Part shown: positions 46,476 through 54,291 of the stretch, piece by piece | Layout of the letters: each line of letters opens with the position of its first letter | Numbering within the stretch: the stretch's first letter is position 1 | Source of the DNA: an uncultured Hyphomicrobium sp. | Lineage (GTDB): Bacteria; Pseudomonadota; Alphaproteobacteria; Rhizobiales; Hyphomicrobiaceae | Assembly: GCF_902826555.1 (NCBI RefSeq) | Contig: NZ_CADEFI010000003.1 | Span: 121,000 to 184,999 of the forward strand | Direction: 5' to 3' | Length of the DNA: 64,000 bases | Notes under the pieces: model-generated | The model's database searches: none | What the model saw: only the letters and a program-made list of their open reading frames with translations | Told to the model about the DNA's origin: nothing | Made by a program: the position numbers and the translations under genes

Positions 46476-46957
46476 GGATTGGTGGGTGCTCCCGACGCCG
46501 GCGCGCCTGCAGCCGACGGCCCTTTATTCGCGGGCGGCAAAGGCGCCTCCTCGAGACCAACGAGCGCCACCTTGAGGTAGCCGGCAGCGCGCAGCAGATT
46601 CATGACGACCATGAGCTCTCCGTACGGCACCGTCTTGTCGGCACGCAGGAAGACGCGCTGCTGGCGGTCGCTGCTGGTCGCGGCATCGAGCGCGCTGCGG
46701 AGCGCTCCGCGAGGGACGGTGTCGTTGCCGAAGGCCAGTGAAAGATCCGACTTCACGGTGAGGAAGAGCGGCTTATTGGGCCGCGGCTGCGGCTTGGCGC
46801 TGGCAACCGGCAGATCGACGGGAACATCCACCGTCGAAAGCGGGGCAGCGACCATGAAGATGATCAAAAGCACCAGCATCACGTCGATGAACGGCGTGAC
46901 GTTGATGTCGTGGTTCTCGGTCAGGTCGTCGCCGCCGTCGTCGAGCCGTGCAGCCAT
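46472..46957 (-). CDS. exbD: biopolymer transport protein ExbD
   Basis: A 161-residue one-helix protein: NHDINVTPFIDVMLVLLIIFMVAAPLSTVDVPVDLP includes the proton-carrying Asp in FIDVMLVLLIIF. The periplasmic domain runs to residue ~145. It works with ExbB to power TonB. The C-terminal PPANKGPSAAGAPASGAPTNP is a disordered tail. 8 bases downstream of exbB. Confidence 0.95.
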   Translation of the reverse strand: MAARLDDGGDDLTENHDINVTPFIDVMLVLLIIFMVAAPLSTVDVPVDLPVASAKPQPRPNKPLFLTVKSDLSLAFGNDTVPRGALRSALDAATSSDRQQRVFLRADKTVPYGELMVVMNLLRAAGYLKVALVGLEEAPLPPANKGPSAAGAPASGAPTNP

Positions 46958-46965
46958 GATTCACC

Positions 46966-48069
46966 TCACTCCGCGGCGCGTGCCTTGACAACCTTGAAGC
47001 CACGATCGAGATCGCGCGAAACGAGGCGCATGACCTCGGCCGAGGCCTCGGCGATCATCGCCCGGTAACCGCCAATCTGGCGCGCAAACTGGTTGTAGAT
47101 GATGACGGCAGGAATGGCAGCAACGAGGCCAATGGCCGTTGCGAGAAGGGCTTCGGCGATGCCGGGCGCAACAATGGCGAGGTTGGTGGTCTGCGCCTCA
47201 GAGATGCCGATGAAGCTGTTCATGATGCCCCAAACGGTGCCGAACAGGCCGACGAACGGCGATGTGGATCCGATCGTTGCGAGGACGCCGGTGCCACGAT
47301 TCATGTCGCGGCCGGCTGCTGCGGCCAATCCATCGAGACGCGAGGCGACACGCTCCTTGATGCCGGACTTGTCGGAGACATCGGCGGAAAGATGCAGCTC
47401 GACGGCCGCGAGCTCGATCAACCCCGACACGATGCCCTTCTTGCCGCCGAGCCGTTGTCCGGCCTCGGCCAGCGTCGACGAGGCGTTGATATCGGAGAAC
47501 GCCTGAGAAAGGCGGCGCTTGGCCCAGGTGAGCTCGAGCGTTTTGGCGAGCCAGACCGTCCATGTGACGACGGATGCGAAGGCGAGGCCGATCATCACCG
47601 CCTTCACGACGATGTCGGCCGACATGAACATGCTCCAGGGCGAAAGATCGCGCGGGAGATGGGATGTGTCGACGGCGCTCGCTGCGGGCGGCGCATTCGC
47701 ATCGGAAGAATCGGGCGCGACGGAGGGCGTCGACGGAGCGCTCGGCATGGCCGACGAATCCGGAGCGGCGGCTGCGGGCTGGGTGGCGTTCGCCGCCGGC
47801 GGTGTGGTCTGCGACGAGCCGGACGGGGCAGCCGGGAGCGTGGACTGGGTGTCGGACGCGGTGGGCTCCGAAGGTGCGGCAGGCGGCGGGGAGGATGCAT
47901 CCGCGGCCGGTGCCGCGGGCGGGGCTGGCGTTGCGGCAGGGGCGACCTGCTCCTGCGCGGCGAGCGGTGCCGCGACCATGGATACGATCACACCCGTGGC
48001 CGCGAGCAGGCGGAGACCAGCCCCTCCCCGCCGGCGCCATCCTGGAACGTTCAGCGAATACATGGTCAT
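46966..48069 (-). CDS. exbB: TonB-system energiser ExbB with extended N-terminus
   Basis: A ~367-residue MotA/TolQ/ExbB-family proton-channel protein. Residues 1-50 hold an N-terminal signal-like hydrophobic segment (LRLLAATGVIVSMVAAPLAAQ), then ~90 residues rich in Ala/Pro/Ser. The core begins DLSPWSMFMSADIVVKAVMIGLAF, with STSPFVGLFGTVWGIMNSFIGI and LVAAIPAVIIYNQF. Alphaproteobacterial ExbBs often have such extensions. Start at ATG 48069 is preferred over 48111, because the promoter -10 covers 48109-48114; ATG 48063 is also possible. First gene of exbB-exbD-tonB. Confidence 0.93.
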   Translation of the reverse strand: MTMYSLNVPGWRRRGGAGLRLLAATGVIVSMVAAPLAAQEQVAPAATPAPPAAPAADASSPPPAAPSEPTASDTQSTLPAAPSGSSQTTPPAANATQPAAAAPDSSAMPSAPSTPSVAPDSSDANAPPAASAVDTSHLPRDLSPWSMFMSADIVVKAVMIGLAFASVVTWTVWLAKTLELTWAKRRLSQAFSDINASSTLAEAGQRLGGKKGIVSGLIELAAVELHLSADVSDKSGIKERVASRLDGLAAAAGRDMNRGTGVLATIGSTSPFVGLFGTVWGIMNSFIGISEAQTTNLAIVAPGIAEALLATAIGLVAAIPAVIIYNQFARQIGGYRAMIAEASAEVMRLVSRDLDRGFKVVKARAAE

Positions 48070-48481
48070 GTTTAGAGAACCCGCCCTTGTGACGACACGC
48101 TTCCCGGACATAAATTAAACTATACTACGTCTGTCAATATTGTGTCGTGCGTAGATGGCGCCGTGCCGCCGGTCTCACCCTGCGCAATTCTGTCGCTTGG
48201 GGCGGCCCGAACGTCGATCGAAGCCGTAAAGCCCGGGCGTGGCGCTCGGGTTTCTTTCCGACCCATGCTCTACCGGATCGGGTCCGGCGCCGCAATGCGT
48301 AGCTCGACCTTATGGTGAGCACATTGCTCCGGCCTCAGACGGTGCCGCAAAGCACAGTTTTTTCCGTGGGCGACGCCAAATCCACTGCCCGCCAGGAACG
48401 AAGCGGACCCTTCAAGGGTTCGTCCACCGTGATTTTCTGCGCCAGGGTCTCGTCCCCTGCGGCGCTTCGGTCCTGGGTCGC
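48070..48481. other. 412-base gap between exbB and the Crp/Fnr gene
   Basis: Contains the exbB promoter at 48109-48137. From 48150 to 48481 it has no convincing gene; the frame of the Crp/Fnr gene stays open back to 48239 but the extra residues are unlike the family. The promoter of that gene should be here, but no clear -35/-10 is seen. Confidence 0.45.
48109..48137 (-). promoter_or_regulatory. exbB promoter with TAGTAT spacer element
   Basis: On the minus strand: TTGACA (48132-48137), a 17-base spacer with TAGTATAGTTTAA, then TTTATG (48109-48114). Spacer positions 5-10 (TAGTAT) and the TTT match the receptor promoter at the same distances. Confidence 0.45.
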
Positions 48482-49216
48482 ATGGCTTCCAATCAACGCT
48501 CCAAATTTCCGGATTGGCCGCGCAACAGGCTTCTGCTGGCCCTGCCGGCGCGCATCCGCGGTCAAATTCTGTCCAGCCTCGAGCCGGTGAAAATCGAGCG
48601 CGAGGAGGTGCTCATCGACGCCGACACCTCGCTCGATCACGTCTATTTTCCAGACAGCGGCGTGATCTCCATTGTCGCCGTCTATCCCGACGGCGGCATC
48701 ATCGAGATGGCGACCATCGGGCGCGAAGGCTCAACCGGCTTCCAAGCGGCGTTTGGGGCCAAGGTGTCGTCGGTCCGTCTCTTCGTGCAGTTGCCGGGCA
48801 CGGCGGCCAGGATGTCGCGCGCGGCCTTCGTGCACGCCATGGAGACGATCCCGGTTTTCCGCTCCTTGATGTTCGCGCATGTGCACGCCTTCCTGGAACA
48901 GGTGATGATCTCAGCCGGCTGCAACGGATCGCACGGACTCAAGCAACGGCTGGCGCGCTGGCTGCTGATGATGCGGGACCGCAACGACGACGACACGCTG
49001 CTGCTGACCCAAGACCTTCTCGCCGAAATGCTTGGCGTGCAGCGCCCGACGATCACCAACGCCATCAATGCGCTCGAACGTGCGAGCCTCATCACGTGCG
49101 GGCGGCGGCGCGTGACCATTCTCGATCGGGACGGGCTGATGCGGGTTTCCTGCGAGTGCTACATGCTGACCCGCGCACGCATCGCGCAACATCTGCCGAA
49201 GACCTACCAGAACTAA
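48482..49216 (+). CDS. Crp/Fnr-family transcriptional regulator
   Basis: A 244-residue regulator from ATG 48482 (MASNQRSKFPDWPRN). The N-terminal cNMP-like beta roll reads EEVLIDADTSLDHVYFPDSGVISIVAVYPDGG and IGREGSTGFQAAFG, and lacks the Cys of FNR and clear cAMP contacts. After the dimer helix comes a winged helix-turn-helix LLLTQDLLAEMLGVQRPTITNAINALERASLI. Subfamily function unknown; effector probably not cAMP. It follows the exbB gene divergently. Confidence 0.88.
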   Translation: MASNQRSKFPDWPRNRLLLALPARIRGQILSSLEPVKIEREEVLIDADTSLDHVYFPDSGVISIVAVYPDGGIIEMATIGREGSTGFQAAFGAKVSSVRLFVQLPGTAARMSRAAFVHAMETIPVFRSLMFAHVHAFLEQVMISAGCNGSHGLKQRLARWLLMMRDRNDDDTLLLTQDLLAEMLGVQRPTITNAINALERASLITCGRRRVTILDRDGLMRVSCECYMLTRARIAQHLPKTYQN

Positions 49217-49302
49217 TTCTCCAAGCGTCTGGAACATGACCGACACCGACCGCGCATGGCCGCAGATTGGCGGCCCTGTGCCTCCGTGCGGAGCTTCATG
49301 CC

Positions 49303-49554
49303 ATGCCGTTCCGGCGACTGATCGACAGCGGGGTTTACACTCCGGAAGCTCTTGCGGTCATCTACGAGGCGTTCGATCTGGCTTGGGCGGAACTCGCGCC
49401 ACAACATGGCGACGATCCGGCGCGCATTGCGACTGCGCGCGAAGAGCTGGCGTACGCGGTCATCGCCGCGGCAGATGCGCAATTCGGAGATGCAGTCGCG
49501 CTCAAGACCGCAGCGGTCGAAGCCGTTGCGCGGGCGAGGTCGTCGAAGGGCTGA
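49303..49554 (+). CDS. small conserved hypothetical protein
   Basis: An 83-residue protein, ATG 49303 with GGAG 9 bases upstream (the frame runs back to 49267). It is helical and Ala-rich: RLIDSGVYTPEALAVIYEAFDLAWAELAPQHG, then ARIATAREELAYAVIAAADA. The pattern with VYTPEALAVIYEAFDLAW is one I have seen in uncharacterised rhizobial proteins, but no name or function is known. It lies before the tRNA-His on the other strand. Confidence 0.6.
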   Translation: MPFRRLIDSGVYTPEALAVIYEAFDLAWAELAPQHGDDPARIATAREELAYAVIAAADAQFGDAVALKTAAVEAVARARSSKG

Positions 49555-49562
49555 TTAATTAA

Positions 49563-49639
49563 TGGTACCGCCTCCCCGGATCGAACGGGGGACCTCTAGA
49601 TCCACAATCTAGCGCTCTAACCATCTGAGCTAAGGCGGC
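49563..49639 (-). tRNA. tRNA-His (GTG)
   Basis: 77 bases including an encoded CCA. On the minus strand it starts GCCGCCTTAGCTCAG. The anticodon stem CTAGA/TCTAG frames the loop TTGTGGA, so the anticodon is GTG. The T-arm is CCCCCGTTCGATCCGGGG. The acceptor stem pairs GCCGCCT with AGGCGGT (first pair G-U), then A73 and CCA. The position before base 1 is U, not G, and base 73 is A, so the usual G-1:C73 identity pair is absent, as described for a group of alphaproteobacteria. Confidence 0.95.
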
Positions 49640-49823
49640 ACACGTCAGGACATGCCTGCGATATCGGGCCTGTCTCGTCCTGCCGTCGCGGGCTTCCCGT
49701 TGTCGCAGGAGGCCGCCCGGCGCTGCCGAGAGGGTGCTTATAGAAGGGGGGCGAACGTCCCGCAACCTCTATCGAGGCCTCCAGGAGCGCCCAAATGGGT
49801 GGGCTCGGGCGACAGCTCCGGGA

Positions 49824-50315
49824 TCAGGCTACGCCGAGACGAGCCCGGACCGTGTCCTCCAGGCTTTCGGCCACAAAGCGCGATTCATAGGACATCGAGC
49901 ACAGCCGCTCACCCGACACAAGATACAGCACCACGCTGAAGGTGTCCGGGCCGTCGGTCCAGGTATCGACCCGGACTTCCGTGCGAGCGATGTCGGGGCC
50001 GTGCACCGAGAGGAACCGTCGGCGCAGCGGCGAGCGTTGCTCAACGAGAAGGCGGGCGTCGTCGAAGGTCCAGGTGTTGCTGACGCCCGCTACGGCGCAG
50101 GCGACGAACGTCAAACCCACCGCCCAGGCGCCGACCACGATGACGCCGTAGAAGATCGTCCACCAGCCGAACTCGGCGAACGCAAAGCGCAATTCCCAGG
50201 ACGGGACCAGGATCGCGAACACTCCGCTTGCGAAGAGCATGAAGCGGATTCCGGGGCCGAGGCGGCCGTCCATGCCGGGAAAACCGGCGAGGCTTGTCTG
50301 GGTCTGCATGTGCAA
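49824..50315 (-). CDS. two-helix membrane protein, function unknown
   Basis: A 163-residue protein with two adjacent hydrophobic segments (IRFMLFASGVFAILVPSW and GWWTIFYGVIVVGAWAVGLTFVACAVAGV). A beta-rich cytoplasmic domain follows, reading LLVEQRSPLRRRFLSVHGPDIARTEVRVDTW. The arrangement resembles DUF2244 and similar alphaproteobacterial proteins, but I cannot assign a family with confidence. Alternative start ATG 50309. Alone between tRNA-His and a histidine kinase. Confidence 0.6.
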   Translation of the reverse strand: MHMQTQTSLAGFPGMDGRLGPGIRFMLFASGVFAILVPSWELRFAFAEFGWWTIFYGVIVVGAWAVGLTFVACAVAGVSNTWTFDDARLLVEQRSPLRRRFLSVHGPDIARTEVRVDTWTDGPDTFSVVLYLVSGERLCSMSYESRFVAESLEDTVRARLGVA

Positions 50316-50455
50316 TTTCTGGCCCGAGTTCGCAAATCTGTAATGAACGCAAATGGTTACTGAATCGTTGAACGCCTCCCCCGCGGCTCGCCGCGCACTC
50401 CAACGTGATCAGAACACCTCGCGCTAACGCGCGAGGGGCGTTAGTGTTTCCGCCG

Positions 50456-51745
50456 ATGAAACGGGCCCGGGTGGTGACATTCGCCGAAAATCTTCCCGCG
50501 CCGGCTCTCTCCGAGATCGCGGCGGCGGCTCCCGCGGCTTGGCTCATCGACGTTGGACGCGGATGCATTCTGGCCGCGAACGGGGCCGGGCGGGCGCTGC
50601 TCGGGCTCAGAGGCGACGGGGGGCCCGTTTTGCTCGACGCCGCCATGCCCGCGCTGACGCTGTTGCGTTCGCTCGCGTCGCGCCCCTCGGACGGCGACGC
50701 GTCGCCTGTTCGGCTGGTGTTCTGGAGCACCGATGGGGCCGTGCGACCGCTGTGCCGCATCACATTTCAGGACCACGAGCCGCATGCGCTCGCGGTGGTG
50801 GTCGCGCTCGGCGATGGCCCCGACGCGCCGGTGCCGGCGGCGGCGTCTTCCCCGCAGCCTTCCCTCGTGACCGACGCCAGGCTGTTCGCCACCGACGATG
50901 CCGCCAAGCTCAAGGAGATCGCACGGCGCATTCGCGACGGCTGGTCGTCCGCGCCGCGTCCGGAGCGCGACCATGCAATGGTCACTGACGCTCTCGAGCC
51001 GACCATTTCGCACGTGACATCGCCGACCGAGGTTTCTCCTTCCTTGCGGGCCAGCCTCGCGCACGAGCTCAGAACGCCGGCCAGTGCCATTGCGGCTGCG
51101 GCCGAGATCATGAAAGACGAGCGCTTCGGGACACTCGGTTCGGCGCGCTATGTCGGCTATGCGGCCGACATTCACGGCAGTGCGACACACATGCTCGCCG
51201 TTATCGAAAGGATATTGGCCGAGGCTGCCGCCGAAGCAGATAGCAGCCTGCATGATCTCACGTTCGCCGAGATCGACCTCGAGGACGCGCTCGGTGCTAC
51301 CGTCTCGCAGCTCACGCCGCTCGCGGATCGGGCCGGCATCTCGCTTTCGCTCGAAGTTCCTCCCCACCTTCCGCATGTGATCGCCGATGCGACCAGCCTG
51401 AGGCAGATCCTGCTCAATCTGGCGACAAACGCATTCAAATTCACGGACCGGGGTGGACGGGTGACCTTCGGCGCGCGCTACCGCGGCGAGGGGCCGCTTG
51501 CGGTCGTCGTGTCCGACACCGGGTCGGGCATGGCGCAGAGCGACATCGAACGGCTGCTGGCACCGGGTCGACCAGCTCGAACCGAACGGCGCGATCAGAG
51601 CGGCGCCGACGGCCTGGGGCTCGGACTGCCGCTCGTGCGGGCGCTGGCGAAAGCGAACGGCGCAGAACTCGCCATAGAGAGCGTGCCGGGCAAAGGCACG
51701 TGCGCCTCCGTCATCTTCGCCAAGGATCGTGTGATCCCAGTCTGA
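50456..51745 (+). CDS. soluble sensor histidine kinase
   Basis: A ~429-residue kinase from ATG 50456 (GTG 50405 would add 17 residues). The N-terminal ~70 residues resemble a PAS domain (PAAWLIDVGRGCILAANGAGRALLG). After a linker, HisKA has the phospho-acceptor SLAHELRTPASAIAAAAEIM, and the ATPase domain has ILLNLATNAFKFTDRGG, VSDTGSGMAQSDIERL and ADGLGLGLPLVRALAKANGAELAIES. No membrane helix, so it probably senses a cytoplasmic signal. No response regulator is adjacent, so its partner is elsewhere. Confidence 0.88.
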   Translation: MKRARVVTFAENLPAPALSEIAAAAPAAWLIDVGRGCILAANGAGRALLGLRGDGGPVLLDAAMPALTLLRSLASRPSDGDASPVRLVFWSTDGAVRPLCRITFQDHEPHALAVVVALGDGPDAPVPAAASSPQPSLVTDARLFATDDAAKLKEIARRIRDGWSSAPRPERDHAMVTDALEPTISHVTSPTEVSPSLRASLAHELRTPASAIAAAAEIMKDERFGTLGSARYVGYAADIHGSATHMLAVIERILAEAAAEADSSLHDLTFAEIDLEDALGATVSQLTPLADRAGISLSLEVPPHLPHVIADATSLRQILLNLATNAFKFTDRGGRVTFGARYRGEGPLAVVVSDTGSGMAQSDIERLLAPGRPARTERRDQSGADGLGLGLPLVRALAKANGAELAIESVPGKGTCASVIFAKDRVIPV

Positions 51746-51943
51746 TCCGCGACGGCCGGTACGCGATACCCTGACGTATTGCGCGCGTGCAACCGTCGCA
51801 CAATTGTTGACTTTCTTGACGTAGTTTGTGGTCGCTGCTTTATGAGCACCTGTCTTGCAGCCTCGATCCGGTGGCATCTCCCTGCTGTCCGCGAGAGCCA
51901 GCCGACAGCGGGACCTTGACCCCCGAATACTGGAGAAACGACC

Positions 51944-52996
51944 ATGAGCATTTTCCACCTTACTCTGCGCCGCGCCTCTCGTGCGCTTGCGCTGCCTCTG
52001 CTGGCGCTGGCACCCATTGCCGCCACCGGCGCCCAGGCAGCAGAGCAGGTCAACGTCTACTCCTTTCGCGAGCCCGGCCTGATCGATCCGCTCTTCAAAA
52101 CCTTCACCCAGGAGACCGGGATCAAGGTCAACGTCGTGTACTCGAAGGATGGGCTCGTCGAGCGCATGACTGCGGAAGGGCGCAACAGCCCCGCCGACCT
52201 CCTGATCACGCCGGAGTCCGGACTGCTCATCCAGGCCAAGGCCGCCGGCGTCACGCAAGCGCTGCAATCGAAAGTGCTCGACGACGCCATCGATGTCACC
52301 TTGCGCGACCCGGAAGGCCATTGGTTCGGACTGACGCGGCGCGCGCGCGTGGTTTACGCTTCGAAGGATCGCGTGAAGCAGGACGCGATCACCTATGAGG
52401 AGCTGGCGGACCCCAAGTGGAAGGGCAAGATCTGCATCCGCTCCGGCCAACACACCTACAACATCGCTCTCGTCGCCTCGATGATCGCGCATGACGGCGA
52501 GGAGAAGGCCGAGAAGTGGCTCATCGGTCTTCGCGACAACCTGGCTCGCAAGCCGGCTGGCGGCGATCGCGAGGGTGTCCGCGACGTGCAGGCCGGCCTC
52601 TGCGATCTCGCCATCGGCAACACCTACTACATGGCCGCCATGCTCAAGAACCCGGAGCAGAAGCCCTGGGCCGACGCGGTCAAGATCCTGTTCCCGAACG
52701 CGGCCGATCGCGGCACACACGTCAACATCTCGGGCGCGGCGCTTGCCGCTCATGCTCCGCACCGCGACAACGCAGTGAAGCTGCTCGAGTTCATGGTTTC
52801 GAGCGAAGCCCAGCAGATCTACGCCGAAGGAAACGGCGAGTATCCGGTGACGGCGACCGCGCATGCCTCCGACCTCGTCAAGAGCTGGGGCGAGCTCAAG
52901 CCCGACTCGATCCCGCTCTCCCAGATCGCCTCCTTGCGCAAGAAGGCCTCCGAGCTGGTCGACAAGGTGCGCTTCGACGCCGGACCGAACTCCTAA
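51944..52996 (+). CDS. iron(III) ABC transporter, periplasmic binding protein (FbpA type)
   Basis: A 350-residue secreted binding protein (signal MSIFHLTLRRASRALALPLLALAPIAATGAQA). The mature start EQVNVYSFREPGLIDPLFKTFTQETGIKVNVVY and ADLLITPESGLLIQAK are standard for the FbpA/FutA iron-binding class. GNTYYMAAML holds the paired Tyr that ligate Fe(III), and TYNIALVASMI and GRDGEWVT-type contacts are similar to relatives. It delivers iron to the FbpB permease gene downstream at 54292, but a gene on the other strand lies between. No ATPase gene is present in the window. Confidence 0.92.
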   Translation: MSIFHLTLRRASRALALPLLALAPIAATGAQAAEQVNVYSFREPGLIDPLFKTFTQETGIKVNVVYSKDGLVERMTAEGRNSPADLLITPESGLLIQAKAAGVTQALQSKVLDDAIDVTLRDPEGHWFGLTRRARVVYASKDRVKQDAITYEELADPKWKGKICIRSGQHTYNIALVASMIAHDGEEKAEKWLIGLRDNLARKPAGGDREGVRDVQAGLCDLAIGNTYYMAAMLKNPEQKPWADAVKILFPNAADRGTHVNISGAALAAHAPHRDNAVKLLEFMVSSEAQQIYAEGNGEYPVTATAHASDLVKSWGELKPDSIPLSQIASLRKKASELVDKVRFDAGPNS

Positions 52997-53028
52997 AGCA
53001 GCCGGAGCGTCGCTCGACGAGCGCTCTT

Positions 53029-53066
53029 GGCCGGACGTGATCTCCTGATCGCTTCCGGCCTTTCTC
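53029..53066 (+). terminator. hairpin after the FbpA gene
   Basis: Arms GGCCGGA (53029-53035) and TCCGGCC (53054-53060), with an inner GATC/GATC pairing, followed by TTTCT. It lies 32 bases after the FbpA stop and before the convergent YHS-like gene. The T-run is short, so confidence is moderate. Confidence 0.5.
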
Positions 53067-53075
53067 GCCTGCCGA

Positions 53076-54137
53076 TCAGGGCACGACCTCGAACGTCTTC
53101 GGGTCGAAGGAATAGCGCGGCATCTGAATGAAGTTTCCGTCTTCCAGCACGGGCACCTTGTGCACGCGGGCGCCGTTGACGGAAATCTTGCCGTCCTTCT
53201 CGTCGAGCCAGAAGTCGATGTCGTAATATTCGTCCTTGCTGCCGGCGCGACGGAAGTCGGAGCAGGCGAAATACCGCCCATTCTCCTTCAATCGCCGAAC
53301 CGGCTGGTGGATGCCGACGAACTCGAGCGAGACCTCCTCGCCCGTCTTGTCGTCTTTAAGCTTGAAATGACCGGCGTTGTTGGCGCGCTCGCCGACAATG
53401 TACTCGTCGATGGCCGACATGATCTCCCAGCCGCGCTTTACTTCCGACTCTCCCGGATGCTCGGAGGCTGGTATCCACCACCAGGGCTTCGGCTGGCGGG
53501 TTATCATGACCCATTTTTCCCCCTCCCGGCGGGGAGCCTTGTAGAGGCGCACATCCATCAGCGCGAGCTTGCCGTCGCGCGGCTTCACCCAGAAGTCGAC
53601 GAGATAGGTTTTCTCCGGAACATCGGCGGCCTGAAACAGCACGTCCGGAAAGAACCCGTATCCGTGCAGCGTGCGCACGAAATCGACCTTGATGAACTTC
53701 AACGCAAGCGTCTGACCAAGCATGGCGTCATTCAGCTTGAATACGCCTGAATTCTTCTCCTGCTCGGACTTGATGAACGCCTCCGTGAAAGTCTGGGCTT
53801 CCTCGGACGTGAAGTGCGCCATGTCTCGAACCGTATCTCCCGCATCGCCGGCGGCGAAGTGCTCCTTCGCTTTCTGCAAGTAGACCTCGGGGTCTTTCAG
53901 GAAATGCGCCTTCGCGTCCTCGGTGGAAAAGCAGTAGGTCTTGCCGGTGGTATCGGTCCACGTCACCTTGCACGCGGTCTTGATCCGCTTGCCCTCGGCG
54001 AGACCCATCACGCAGTCGCCGCCAAATTCCGGGGCGTCGGCGGCGTGGCCGGCAGGCACGGGCATCATCAGGAGCGACAGCAGCACGGCTAGCACGCGCA
54101 ACGTGCGAGGTGACTTTCGCGGCAGAGCAGTATCCAT
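53076..54137 (-). CDS. secreted protein with YHS-like segment and duplicated domain, unknown function
   Basis: A 353-residue protein with a signal peptide (to ~32, VPAGHA). Residues 40-92 look like a YHS domain: GGDCVMGLAEGKRIKTACKVTW, GKTYCFSTEDAKAHFLKDPEVYLQKA, so it may bind a metal through Cys. Two copies of another domain follow: residues ~117-202 and ~242-328 align (for example SGVFKLND with AGHFKLKD, and KTYLVDFWVKPRDGKLAL with EYYDIDFWLDEKDGKISV). A Pro-Trp rich bridge (RQPKPWWWIP) separates them. It lies antisense between FbpA and FbpB, with SD GGGAGG. No named family can be given. Confidence 0.7.
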   Translation of the reverse strand: MDTALPRKSPRTLRVLAVLLSLLMMPVPAGHAADAPEFGGDCVMGLAEGKRIKTACKVTWTDTTGKTYCFSTEDAKAHFLKDPEVYLQKAKEHFAAGDAGDTVRDMAHFTSEEAQTFTEAFIKSEQEKNSGVFKLNDAMLGQTLALKFIKVDFVRTLHGYGFFPDVLFQAADVPEKTYLVDFWVKPRDGKLALMDVRLYKAPRREGEKWVMITRQPKPWWWIPASEHPGESEVKRGWEIMSAIDEYIVGERANNAGHFKLKDDKTGEEVSLEFVGIHQPVRRLKENGRYFACSDFRRAGSKDEYYDIDFWLDEKDGKISVNGARVHKVPVLEDGNFIQMPRYSFDPKTFEVVP

Positions 54138-54174
54138 GGCGACCTCCCGGGTCTGATCAACTCATTTTTGAAAT

Positions 54175-54191
54175 GTTATAAACTTATACTA
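54175..54191. promoter_or_regulatory. TAGTAT-type AT-rich element between YHS protein and FbpB
   Basis: On the minus strand 54191-54175 reads TAGTATAAGTTTATAAC, close to the spacer elements of the exbB and receptor promoters with one extra base. Just beside it the plus strand has TTTTGAAATGTTATAAA (54166-54182), an imperfect palindrome resembling the Irr site consensus. Both are inference. Confidence 0.35.
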
Positions 54192-54291
54192 TCGCACGAG
54201 GCTTCTGCCGACAGTGACTTCAGTCACAGTGACGATCCAGGTCCGGAACGCGGGCCGGAGGTCGCCCTTGACCGCGGCGCCGAGGCCCGCA

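Noticed and set aside
48239-48481. N-terminal extension of the Crp/Fnr frame
   Set aside because: Residues before MASNQRSK do not fit the family; composition like intergenic DNA.
54166-54182. Irr-type palindrome TTTTGAAATGTTATAAA as a firm site
   Set aside because: Only an imperfect match to the Irr consensus recalled from memory; kept as low-confidence part of the AT element.
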